From: Fallopia convolvulus
Lineage: Eukaryota > Streptophyta > Magnoliopsida > Caryophyllales > Polygonaceae
Assembly (NCBI GenBank): GCA_964016875.1
Contig: OZ024730.1
Location: 32,011,295 to 32,075,294, forward strand
Length of the DNA stretch: 64,000 nucleotides
Direction of reading: 5' to 3'
The first letter of the stretch is position 1. Each line of letters opens with the position of its first letter. The position numbers and the translations under genes were made by a program. The notes beneath the pieces were generated by a model that worked only from the letters and a program-made list of their open reading frames with translations, ran no database searches and had not been told where the DNA came from. Positions 35,867 to 45,265 of the stretch are shown here, one piece after another.

Positions 35867-35884
35867 TGGCGCCATCTGTGGGAA
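35867..35884 (+). other. Primer binding site of element D
   Basis: TGGCGCCATCTGTGGGAA begins one base after the LTR. The form TGGCGCC.TCTGTGGGAA is widespread in Tat/Retand-type elements. Confidence 0.85.
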
Positions 35885-35943
35885 CTTCTTCATCCTAAGT
35901 AGTCTCCCGATTAGTGCAAACCTTGGCTTTTGAACCCCTCAAA

Positions 35944-36400
35944 ATGGCTTGCCCAAACAACTTCTTTCCCCAACATCCTGACAACATGCCCGAGACCCCG
36001 CAGTGGATGGTCGTGGGGCCCCCGGGGTGCCCTTTCGTGGTTCCTCCGGGTTGGACGTACAACGCTCCTCAAAACCCCTACCCATTCCAAGGGTATGAAC
36101 AGGGTGGCGCACCCCCGAACTCGTATCCCTACCCGGGTTACGGATAGTACCAACAAGATCATGCTCCCACATACGTCCCAATTCCCCCCCAGGGACAACC
36201 TCACTCCGAGTACGTACCCGCGTACGTCCCCGGGTATATGCCAGGGCAGGTTACATCAACCAACGGCTCGACCACAGAGAGACCCTCCCGGGACCCGATG
36301 CAGATCTCGCGATCCCATTCGCGACGTTCAAGGAGGCGAGACACGGAGTTGTGCAAAACAGCAGGGAGTGCGGCGCTTCCCTTGGCGAATTTGAAGTCAC
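35944..36400 (+). pseudogene. gag: gag N-terminus of element D
   Basis: It starts MACPNNFFPQHPDNMPETP and is rich in proline, glycine and tyrosine (PYPFQGYEQGG). A TAG at about 36147 is followed by further YVP/PGY-type sequence in frame and a basic SRSHSRRSRRRDTEL segment. E is inserted at 36400 with duplication of TCACG. It continues at 39084. Confidence 0.72.
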
Positions 36401-36939
36401 GTGATGCGTCCCTGCCCTAACTCGGACCCCCTTGGTGTAGGACTTAGTCTCATATTATGCTATTATTTATATTTCCGTCATTTCCATTTTAGGCGTGTGT
36501 TCCATTCTTGTAGAATGGGCTAGCCTTGTTATTTCCCTTTTTAGATAGTTTCTATATTTAGTATGTCGCTATTATTAGTATATTGGGCTTGGATGTTGGG
36601 CGTAGCATGTTGCTAACCCTAATCCACTCTCAACTAGCTTCTAGGGTTTTGTGTGGCCTCCTCTATATAAAGGAGCCACGCCCCCCTTATAATATTTACG
36701 TCCAATTTGAGTAGCCAGAGCTTGAGTCGAGAATCTCCTCCCTTTGGCCCGGGCGTCACCCCCTTTCTATCCCTTTTTCCCTCGCCCCTAATTCTACCTC
36801 GCCCAACCCTCGTTCCGACGAGCATTAGAGGCCCGCGAGTCCACTTTGTGGTCTCGTACTTATCCCGATTACCCTTGTCGGAGAAGAATCCGGACGTTTC
36901 GAACCTAGATCCGTCCCTTGCCAATCGAGGGTCACATCA
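36401..36939 (+). repeat. 5' LTR of element E (539 bp)
   Basis: It begins TGATGCGTCCC and ends GGTCACATCA. CTATATAAAGG (TATA box) lies near 36662-36672. It lacks a 39-bp GC-rich segment present after CTCGGACCC in the 3' LTR. Confidence 0.92.
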
Positions 36940-36940
36940 G

Positions 36941-36958
36941 TGGTATCAGAGCGTCAGG
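36941..36958 (+). other. Primer binding site of element E (tRNA-iMet type)
   Basis: TGGTATCAGAGCGTCAGG starts one base after the LTR. The first 12 bases match the usual initiator-Met primer site. Confidence 0.85.
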
Positions 36959-37149
36959 CGGTTCGAACGGACCCTTCTCCGTCCCTTCAAAAAAAAACAC
37001 GTCGATTCTTCCCAGATTTCGGCCAAAAAAAAATTATTTTTCTGCAAATTGTTTCCATATTATTGTAGGTCTTTTCGATACGAATCCGGGCATATATAAT
37101 TCGTCCAAATCGGACGTCGTTTGCCCCTCCAAAAGGCCGAAAAACCAAC

Positions 37150-37345
37150 AAGACGCGCGAGTCCGGCGCCCATCCAGCGTCAACGTGCCAGGATTCGCAC
37201 CCCGGCGCAGGATCGCTGCAGCAGTCGCGCGCCGACCAGCGTGCCAGATCCGAGTCCCGGCGCAGCAGCAGCGTGCTAGGATCCGAGTCCCGGCACAGTC
37301 CCGGCGCAGCAGCAACAGCGTGCCAGACCCGAGTCTTGGCGCAGT
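37150..37345 (+). repeat. GC-rich degenerate repeats in the leader of E
   Basis: Repeats of the form CCCGGCGCAGCAGCAGCGTGC and CCAGACCCGAGTC alternate irregularly. No reading frame in it looks conserved. It lies between the primer site and the ORF of E and may be a structured leader or packaging region (inference). Confidence 0.5.
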
Positions 37346-37653
37346 CCCGGCGCTGCAGCACCGCACCAGCAGTGCGCCATCAACGCGCTGATCCGCAGCA
37401 GCCTCTTGCCAGCCCCGCGCCGAATCCGGAAACCCTAGATTTCGAGATCTTTTAGGTTATTTTCGGATGCATATCTTTATTTATTTTATTTTATTTTATT
37501 TGTTTTGATTTTATTCCTTTTTGTAAAAGATCTTAATTATAAAAGATGTTCTAGTTATTTTTAGGATAGATTTTATTATTTCCGTTTTTAACGGGATCTT
37601 TCGGTTTGTGGAAGATCTCGTAATATTGTAAAAAAAAAACCGAGAGCCAAGCC

Positions 37654-38586
37654 ATGTCTTGGACTTGCTCGGTCGTATGGGACGACTCAGACTTTTGGGA
37701 TCGGCCTCGTCGACGAGTCAACACTCGTCCCTATAGGCCGCTTCCGAAGGACGATCCGGATTGGATCCCACCATATAGACTCCCGGAGAATCGGGCCCGC
37801 TATTACGGCGAAATTCCAAAACCCCGACGTCGATCATACGTTGAACGGGATTGGAGTCCGCCACCTCGGCGTCCGAAACCCCGATACGAAGAGCGGGATT
37901 GGAGTCCGCCACCTCGGCGACCACGTCCCCGAGATCAAACCCCGGAGGCCCCGAGGTCTCCCCCGGCCCGCGCTCAAGCCCTTCATTTGAGTCGTGGACC
38001 GCCTATACCGACCCCGAGCGCCACACCTCCGACTCCTCCATGGGTCGCACGGATCACGGAGCTCGAGCGCCTTCTCGTCGAGGCCAACCGAGAGTCTCGA
38101 TCGTGGTCGGCAACCCACGTGCCGACACACGAGTCGAGCCCAGCGACGTCAGCACCCATGCCCAGCAACGTCGGTAGCGAGGTCTTCACCGAGGTCCCTA
38201 GCGAGGTCATCGCCGAGGTTCCTAGCGAGGTCATTGCCGAGGTTCCTAGCGAGGTCCTTCGCAAGGCCCTTCACGAGGTCCTCCCCGAGGTCCTTCCCGA
38301 GGTCCTCCCCGAGATCATTCCCGAGGTCCTTTCCGAGGCCAACGCTGACATCGAGCCCAAGCTCGCGCCTGCCCCTGTGTCGACACCATTTTTATTCCAG
38401 ACTACACATGTCGATGGCAAGGCTTTGATAAGATCGACGCCTTCTTCCCTTGTTCGACCCACGTCGAAGCGAGGGCGCTTCGAAGCTAAGCGGGGGAGAA
38501 TGATGCGCCCCTGCCCTAGCTCGGACCCAGCTCCAACGGACCCGAGACGGCCTAGACCTTGGAGACCCCCTTGGTGTAGGACTTAG
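37654..38586 (+). CDS. Unrecognised 310-residue ORF of element E
   Basis: I do not recognise this protein. The ATG at 37654 (MSWTCSVVWDD) follows a poly-A-rich stretch. Residues 1-60 are rich in tryptophan, arginine and proline. Residues 65-77 and 81-93 are two copies of RDWSPPPRRP(K/R)PR. Residues 100-130 are proline-rich. Residues 133-150 (ITELERLLVEANRESRSW) could form a short coiled coil. Residues 176-227 are a repeat of EV(P/L)(S/P/A)E units (glutamate/valine every few residues). The basic end (TSKRGRFEAKRGRMM) crosses into the 3' LTR at 38501. The frame is fully open, unlike those in C and D, which supports real coding. A Gag-like or nucleic-acid-binding role is conceivable but unproven. 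Confidence 0.6.
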   Translation: MSWTCSVVWDDSDFWDRPRRRVNTRPYRPLPKDDPDWIPPYRLPENRARYYGEIPKPRRRSYVERDWSPPPRRPKPRYEERDWSPPPRRPRPRDQTPEAPRSPPARAQALHLSRGPPIPTPSATPPTPPWVARITELERLLVEANRESRSWSATHVPTHESSPATSAPMPSNVGSEVFTEVPSEVIAEVPSEVIAEVPSEVLRKALHEVLPEVLPEVLPEIIPEVLSEANADIEPKLAPAPVSTPFLFQTTHVDGKALIRSTPSSLVRPTSKRGRFEAKRGRMMRPCPSSDPAPTDPRRPRPWRPPWCRT

Positions 38587-39078
38587 TCTCATATTATGCT
38601 ATTATTTATATTTCCGTCATTTCCATTTTAGGCGTGTGTTCCATTCTTGTAGAATGTGCTAGCCTTGTTATTTCCCTTTTTAGATAGTTTCTATATTTAG
38701 TATGTCGCTATTATTAGTATATTGGGCTTGGATGTTAGGCCTAGCATATTACTAACCCTAATCCACTCTCAACTAGCTTCTAGGGTTTTGTGTGGCCTCC
38801 TCTATATAAAAGAGCCACGCCCCCCTTATAATATTTACGTCCAATTTGAGTAGCCAGAGCTTGAGTCGAGAATCTCCTCCCTTTGGCCCGGGTGTCACCC
38901 CCTTTCTATCCCTTTTTCCCTCGCCCTTAATTCTACCTCGCCCAACCCTCGTTCCGACGAGCATTAGAGGTCCGCGAGTCCACTTTGTGGTCTCGTACTT
39001 ATCCCGGTTACCCTTGTCGGAGAAGAATCCGGACGTTTCGAACCTAGATCCGTCCTTTTCCAATCGAGGGTCACATCA
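38501..39078 (+). repeat. 3' LTR of element E (578 bp)
   Basis: It begins TGATGCGCCCC just after the purine tract and ends GGTCACATCA, then TCACG. Relative to the 5' LTR it has an extra 39 bp near 38530-38568. Confidence 0.92.
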
Positions 39079-39083
39079 TCACG

Positions 39084-39678
39084 TCGTCAATCCGTCGATA
39101 TCAGGTACAATAACCCCTTTGTAACCGAGATCCAAGAGGCACCGATACCCAAGGGTTTCCATTGGCCACAAATAGGGCTCTACGATGGCACAACCGATCC
39201 CGAGGACCACGTAAAACACTTCGCCGTCCAGATGAACGTCAACTCCTACAATGACGCCATATTCTGCCGTATCTTCCAAACCGCCTTGAACAAGGCTGCA
39301 ACGACGTGGTTCATCAGCCTCAAGGTAGAGTAGGTGGCTTCATTCTCTCAGTTGTGTGAATCCATTATCACACACTTTAACTGCTCGAGGAAGCGCAAGA
39401 AGAACATGAGGGATCTCCGCGGCATTGAACAGGGGGAAAGCGAGATGCTGGGTACCTTCTTCACGAGATTCACCACCGCGGTCGCGGAGATCGCACACAT
39501 CGATGAAGCATCGGTGCGAGACATCCTCATGGGCAACCTTTGCCAAGGGGCTTTTAAGAATCACATTTTTCTTAAAAACCCGACGACGTACGAGAGCTTG
39601 TGCGCTCGGATCACGACCCAAGTTTATGCCTAGGATGCCGCCAACCAGAGCTCGCGACCGAGGACCGACAAGGAAATC
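39084..39678 (+). pseudogene. gag: gag capsid domain of element D
   Basis: It reads VTEIQEAPIPKGF, IGLYDGTTDPEDHVKHF, FCRIFQTALNKAATTWF, then a TAG at 39331-39333, SQLCESIITHFNCSRKRKK, LRGIEQGESEMLGTFFTRF and a second TAG at 39631-39633. The GLYDGTTDPEDH motif is typical of Tat-type Gag. Confidence 0.85.
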
Positions 39679-41475
39679 GTGACCGAGGCCAAGGGGAAGG
39701 CAAAAATGGCCGCACCGGCCGCAAGGGATGTGTACATGACGCAGAGCCATGACCGGCGCGCCGACTACAAAAGTAGTAACAACAACAATAGAAGCAACAA
39801 CAACAGGAACAACAACAACAACAACAATGACAACAGAAATAACAGCCGCTATAACAACCGCGGAAGTGGCGGTGGGGATTGGAGCTGCTTCGGCGGAAAA
39901 CCACTGGGCTACAAAGGCAAAGGCGGACCCGCGTACAACCCAAATGAAAGAGGGTGCGCCAACCCTGCGTCAGGAGCCAACATCATACAGCAGGGGCCGA
40001 CCCAGCCTCGGCCTAGCAACGTTGAGCAGCACGCCCCCGTGAGGCAGGCGCACTCCGGGAAGACCACGGCACCCGATGGGTACATCCATACCATCTCAGG
40101 TGGACCCTCGTTGGCGAGTTCAAGCCAGACGGAAAGAAAGAGATATGCGAGGGCAAGCCACCACGAGCCCTCGGTGTACAGCGTGGCGCAGACCTCGCGG
40201 TCCCACGTAGGTTTGGCTTTCACCTCCGAGGATGCCGAGGGACTCCACATGGCATGTGGAGTCCCTCGGCGTCCTCGGAGGTTCCTCCGTAGATGTACAG
40301 CGTCCTCGGCGTCCTCGGATGTTCCTCTTGAGGTGGTAGATGTACAGCCTGGCGCAGACCTCGCGGTCCCACATAGTGAAGCGATTACTGGTGGACACGG
40401 GTTCCTCCGTAGACATTATGTACTTTGGCGCCTTCGAGTAGTTAGGCATCTTTCTGAAGCCCTACACTGGGAAGCTCACCTCCTTCTCGGGAAACGAGGT
40501 CGATGTCGCATGTCTCATAGACTTTTGGATGACGCTCGACACTGGCTCCACAACAAGAACCGAGGTGGTGGAGTTTACAGTGGTACACCTGCCCTCGGCC
40601 TACAACGCAATCATAGGAAGGGTCTCCTTGATGAAGTTTCAGGCGGTGGTCTCCATCTACCACCTCAGATGAAATTCTCCATCGACGACGGTGTCGGGGA
40701 GGTGAAGGGCAACCAGGAAGAGGGCCGCGTCTGCTACATGACCTCAGCAAAACAAAAATGCCTGGTGTTCATGGTAGAGTCCTCCGGCGAGGCCGACTTC
40801 GATGTCCGGGAATTCACAATCCCCACCCCCGAGGCAGAGAGAAGGGTGATCTCCCCCTTCGAAAGCAAGTCCGAGAAAATCTATCTGGGGGAGTGTCTCG
40901 CCGAGACGGCGGCGGCATCACTGGAAGCCTTGCTTGCGGGGTCCAGCGACGTGTTCGCCTGGACCCCAAAGGACCTCTGCGGTGTTCCTCGAACCATAGC
41001 CCAACACTCCCTAAATGTCGACGTCGCCACTAGCCCCGTGGTGCAGCGACGAAGAAAAATGAACAAAGAAAGGGCGAGCGATGCGAATGACGAGGTGGCG
41101 AAGCTGCTGGCCGCGGATTTCATCCGCGAGGTCCAATATCCGAGGTGGCTGTCCAACGTCGTATTGGTCAAGAAAGCCAGCGGCAAGTGGAGGATGTGCG
41201 TGGACTTTAAGGACCTCAACAACGCATGTCCCAAGGACAGCTACCCTCTACCGTCAATTGACGAGCTCGTCGATTCAACTGCGGGGCATGAAGTCTTAAG
41301 CTTCCTCGACGCTTCCTCGGGATACAATCAGATCTCGATGAATCCGCGTGACGAGGAAGATACGTCCTTCATCACGCAGCGGGGAACATACTACTACAAG
41401 GTCATGTCCTTTGGCCTTAAAAACGATTGTGGTGCGGATCAAAAGCCCCGAGGAGCATCTGGTCGATCTCGTTGA
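39679..41475 (+). pseudogene. Gag end, protease relic and reverse transcriptase of element D
   Basis: This long frame starts in the asparagine-rich nucleocapsid region (runs of N encoded by AAC) and passes through a protease region that is partly out of frame (40200-40660 carries a local tandem repeat and no clear active site in this frame). It regains the pol frame at MTSAKQKCLVF. Reverse transcriptase motifs are WLSNVVLVKKASGKWRMCVDFKDLNNACP, SFLDASSGYNQI and KVMSFGLKN. The sequence then jumps to IKSPEEHLVDL in another frame. The segment that should hold the catalytic YxDD box is deleted. Confidence 0.8.
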
Positions 41476-42240
41476 GGTCTTCGTCACCCTCAGGCACAAC
41501 CGTCTCAGCCTGAACCTCGAGAAATGCGTCTTCGGTGTATCATCGGGGAAGTTCTTGGGCTTCATGATTAGCGAGCATGGGATCGACATCAACCCCGCCA
41601 AGGTCGAGTCGATCCTCTCGATGAGGTCCCCGAGGTCATGAACTGAAGTACAGCGGCTCAACGGCGCTGTAAACTACCTGGGGAGGTTTTGCTCCCGTTT
41701 GGCAGACAAATCCCTTCCTTTCTTTGCCGCTCTCAAGAAGAATGACAAATTCGTCTAGGATGAAGTGCTCGAGGTTGCTTTCTCCGAGTTAAAGACCTTC
41801 TTGTCGAGGCTCCCCACCTTGTCACCACCATTGGCGGGCGAAGACCTGCAGCTGTACGTCGCAATAAGCCCGGAGACGGTCAGCACGGTGCTGACTAGAG
41901 AGGCCACGCACCCAGTATATTTCGTGAGCCGCGTGCTCCAACCTGCAGAGCAGTGATACTCCCCGGCGGAGAAGATGGCACTGGCCGGTGTAACCGCCGC
42001 GAGGCGCATGCACCCTTACTTCCATGCACACCCCATCCAGGTCCTCTCTAACCTCCCGCTTCGACAAATCCTCCACCAACCCGCCCTCTCCGGGCGTATG
42101 ACGAAGTGGGCATTCGAGCTCTCCGAGTTCGACATCAACTTCCTCCCAAGGACTGCAATGAAGGGGCAGGCCCTCCCCGACTTCATGGTGGAGGTCACCT
42201 TCCTCGAAACGACGCAAGCTCGGAAGAGTGGAAGGTATTC
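41433..42240 (+). pseudogene. Reverse transcriptase end and RNase H of element D
   Basis: NRLSLNLEKCVFGVSSGKFLGFMIS and IDINPAKVESIL follow the deletion. After a stop, the RNase H region runs through LQLYVAISPETVSTVL, HPVYFVSRVLQPAEQ*YSPAEK (a CGA-to-TGA-type stop) and GRMTKWAFELSEFDINFLPR. At least three stops interrupt it. Confidence 0.82.
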
Positions 42241-42620
42241 GTTGACGGCTCATGATGTGACGCTGGTGGCGGGTCTGGCATATTCCTTGTTGGTCCCTCG
42301 ATTGAAACGGAGTATGCCCTTAACTTCGCCTTCGAGGCCACCAACAACGAGGCCGAATACGAGGCCATGATCGCCGGAATAGAGATGGCACTCCTCAGTT
42401 GAGCCCGCAAGATTAGGGTCTACACCGATTCTGAGCTAGTCGTGCGCCAGCTCAACGGACAATACGACACTAGGACGAGGTCCATCCCCGCCTACCGGGA
42501 GAAGGTAAAAGCCTTAGTGTCGTGCCTGGAAACTTTTGCGGTAGAATCCATCCCGCGAGCCTCGAACACAAAGGCAGATGCTCTAGCAAGGTTGGGATCT
42601 GCCCTTCCCTTGGAGGTAGG
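42210..42620 (+). pseudogene. Archaeal-type RNase H of element D
   Basis: A second RNase H is diagnostic of the Tat lineage. Visible are WKVFVDGS (first catalytic D), NNEAEYEAMIAGIEMALLS (E), VYTDSELVVRQLNG (D) and IPRASNTKADALARLGS (last D). There are two stops and a frameshift between the first and second motifs. Confidence 0.85.
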
Positions 42621-42739
42621 AAACCGCATGATGATAGAGAGAAAACTCTCACGAAGTGTTACCAGCGAGGTCCTCTCCGTCAGAACCGAGGATTGGAGGT
42701 TCCCGATAGCACGATATGTGGAGAGCGGTGTCCTCCCAG

Positions 42740-43907
42740 AAGACCCTGCGCTGGCCAGGAAGCTGAAAATGCAAGCGGCTTGCTACTGCGTCATCGGTGG
42801 CCAACTCTACCGCCGAGGCTACGCTAAGCCCAACTTGCTATGCGTACCGCCCGAGGTCACGGATCACATCCTCTACGAGGCACATGAGGGAGTCTGTGGC
42901 GGCCACCCGGGTGGCGAGCCTTGGCGCATAAGATCATCCATCTAGGGTACTTTTGGCCCACCCTCCGACAAGATGCGAAGGCCTACGTCCAAAGGTGCGA
43001 GGGGTGTCAGAAACACGGGAACCTCCAGCACACTCCAACCTCCCGTGTCCACTCCATCCACGCACCCTGCCCGTTCGCGATGTGGGGGATGGACATCCTC
43101 GGCCCCTTTCCCAAAGCAGCTGGCCCATTGCAGTACATCTTGGTCATTGTCGATTACTTCACGAAGTGGATCGAGGCGCAGGCCATGGAAAAAATCACCG
43201 GGACAAAGCTCTGCGACTTCCTATAGAAGAACCTCGTTTGCTGTTTCGGCGTTCCCATGACCATCATGACTGATCATGGCCCCCAACTCGACTGCGAAGA
43301 GACTCTGACTTTCTGCTCTGAACTAGGCATAGCCCTCAAGTTCTCCTCTATGGCCCACCCCCAGTCCAACAGCCCGGTAGAAAATGTCAACGCCCGCATC
43401 CTGACCGACCTAAAGAAGCGCCTGGGCATGGCACAGGGTCACTGGGAAGAACTACTTTCACTCGTCCTCTGGACGTATCGCACGACCGCGGGTCGCGCAA
43501 CAGGCGAAACACCCTTCGCTCTAACTTACGGGGCGGAGGCGCTAGTCCTCGTGGAAACTCTGGTCCCATCGGCGAGGGTGTTCAACTTCGACGAGAAAGA
43601 GAACGAATCCAAACTTAAGGTCGAGCTACAATTCCGAGACGAGTTTCGGGAGTTGGCTGACCTACGCTCCAGAGATTATAAGCTTCGCGTGGCTGTATAT
43701 CACGACAAGAAGGTCAGACCTCGTCTCTTGGCCACGAGAAACCTCGTTCTCAGACGTACCGAAGGTGGCAAATTGGATCCGAACTGGGAGGGTCCATATC
43801 TCCTCTGGGAGGAGGTCGCTCCCGAAGCTTTTAAGCTCAAAGACGGCGAGGGACGCATCCTAAGCAAAACATGGAACGTCGCATGGCTCAAGAAATATTA
43901 TGTGTAA
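42740..43907 (+). pseudogene. Integrase of element D
   Basis: The zinc-binding part has HEGVCGGHPGG and CEGCQKH. The core has WGMDILGPFPKA (D), FGVPMTIMTDHG (D) and SPVENVNARILTDLKKRL (E). RTTAGRATGETPFALTYGAEA and the C-terminal LVLRRTEGGKLDPNWEGPY are typical of Tat integrases. A frameshift near 42915 and a TAG near 43225 break it. The end is WLKKYYV followed by a stop at 43905-43907. Confidence 0.87.
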
Positions 43908-43987
43908 ACTCCCTAAACCCCGTTGTTCCTTACAAGATTTTTTTAAATAAAGGATTGTTGGCTTTTCAAAAAACTCTCTCGAAAAAT

Positions 43988-44575
43988 GAAAATCTCGTTT
44001 GAAAGAAAAGTCCACCCCTCGCTTCCCACTTGGGGTTGGAGAGTCTCGTTTGAAAGAAAATTCCACCCCTCGCTTCCCGCTTAGGGTTGGAGAATCTCGT
44101 TTGAAAGAAAAGTCCACCCCTCACTTCCCGCTTGGGGTTGGAGAATCTCGTTTGAAAGAAAAGTCCACCCCTCGCTTCCCGCTTGGGGTTGGAGAATCTC
44201 GTTAAGTCCACCCCTCGCTTCCCACTTGGGGTTGGAGAATCTCGTTTGAAAGAAAAGTCCACCCCTCGCTTCCCGCTTGGGGTTGGAGAATCTCGTTTGA
44301 AAGAAAAGTCCACCCCTCGCTTCCCGCTTGGGGTTGGAGAATCGCGTTTGAAAGAAAAGTCCACCTCTCGCTTCCCGCTTGGGGTTGGAGAACCTCGTTA
44401 AGTCCACCCCTCGCTTCCCGCTTGGGGTTGGAGAATCTCGTTAAGTCCACCCCTTGCGTCCCACTTGGGGTTGGAGAATCTCGTTTGAAAGAAAAGTCCA
44501 CCCCTCTCTTCCCGCTTGGGGTTGAAGAATCCAATTTGAAAGAAAAGTCTACCCCTCGCTTCCCGCTTGGGGTTA
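43988..44575. repeat. Twelve-unit 51-bp minisatellite in the 3' region of D
   Basis: Nine units of 51 bp (starts 43988, 44039, 44090, 44141, 44235, 44286, 44337, 44474, 44525) and three of 43 bp (44192, 44388, 44431) lack the TTGAAAGAA-type segment. The core reads GAGAATCTCGTTTGAAAG and CTTCCCGCTTGGGGTTG. Because 51 is 17 codons, long frames open on both strands, but these are artefacts of the repeat. Confidence 0.95.
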
Positions 44576-45265
44576 GGAACAACCAAAAATAATCATGCAA
44601 AATCCGATCGAGGCTGATCGTGATCTTGGCATAATAATTGGAAGCAAAACCAAAGTCTGTGGCTAGGCACGATGAGAACGAGAAATCGCCTTCGTCGACA
44701 AGCATGATCTTTTGGAAGTTGCTGTAATGCCCCATCCAAATCTCACTGACATCGGAATCGGAATCATAAACGAACGAGTTTTGATCAAGATGCGTGTAAT
44801 ATGTTGTCTCCATATTAGTACTTCTAACTACCACTTGTTTAGATTTGTATGAACTTCTTGAACAGTGGAGTTGAATTTAGAGAAGGGCGGATAAATTATG
44901 ACTTGAAATATCTCCGGGCGAGATCCTAGCGAGGTTCGTAGCCTCGGCATAATCTTATAAAGATCTGAGCAAGACTCATGATCTCGGGGTGGAATTAAAA
45001 CACCCGATGTGGCCCGAGTACCACAATAGTTGTGACACTCGAACCATGGGGTTGGATGGATATGGATGAACATGTACAAATAGGCTAAAACAAACAAACA
45101 ATCACGAGAAAAGAAAAATGATATAAAAGAAAGGCCACAAGGGCCAAGATGTTTAATTACAAACCCCGCATGGCCACCAAAATAAAGGCCACAAGGGCCA
45201 AGGTGTTTGAATTACAAACCCCGCAGGGCCACCAAAAAGACAAAAAAAGGAGAAAGCAGCATCTT
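44576..45265. other. 3' region of D between minisatellite and antisense ORF
   Basis: A minus-strand frame (44590-44834, starting MVVRSTNMETTYYTHLDQ) is open, but I recognise no family. A 45-bp direct repeat (AAAGGCCACAAGGGCCAAG, about 45131 and 45185) precedes the end of the antisense ORF. Confidence 0.5.

Larger units (their letters stand above)
36401..39078 (+). mobile_element. Element E: small non-autonomous LTR element with a novel ORF
   Basis: This 2.68-kb plus-strand element has LTRs at 36401-36939 and 38501-39078 and an exact target duplication TCACG (36396-36400, 39079-39083). It has an iMet-type primer site (36941 on), a purine tract (AAGCGGGGGAGAA, 38488-38500), and only ~1.56 kb between LTRs. 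It has no capsid, protease, reverse transcriptase or integrase. The internal region encodes one 310-residue ORF that I do not recognise. The LTRs show roughly 15 base differences plus a 39-bp indel, by eye. It is inserted in gag of D, so it is the youngest layer of this nest. Confidence 0.9.

Noticed and set aside
36707..37391. Frames in the LTR and leader of E (for example 36707-37099)
   Set aside because: They cross the LTR border and primer site. The same LTR frame appears in the 3' copy without the rest, so coding is unlikely.
40200..40445. Possible separate gene in the local GTCCTCGG repeats of D
   Set aside because: It lies between Gag and reverse transcriptase, where the protease should be. 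It is better read as a rearranged, duplicated protease region.
43999..44834. Long frames on both strands across the 51-bp minisatellite, and its likeness to a CRISPR array
   Set aside because: A unit length divisible by three keeps frames open by chance. There are no unique spacers, and this is plant nuclear DNA.
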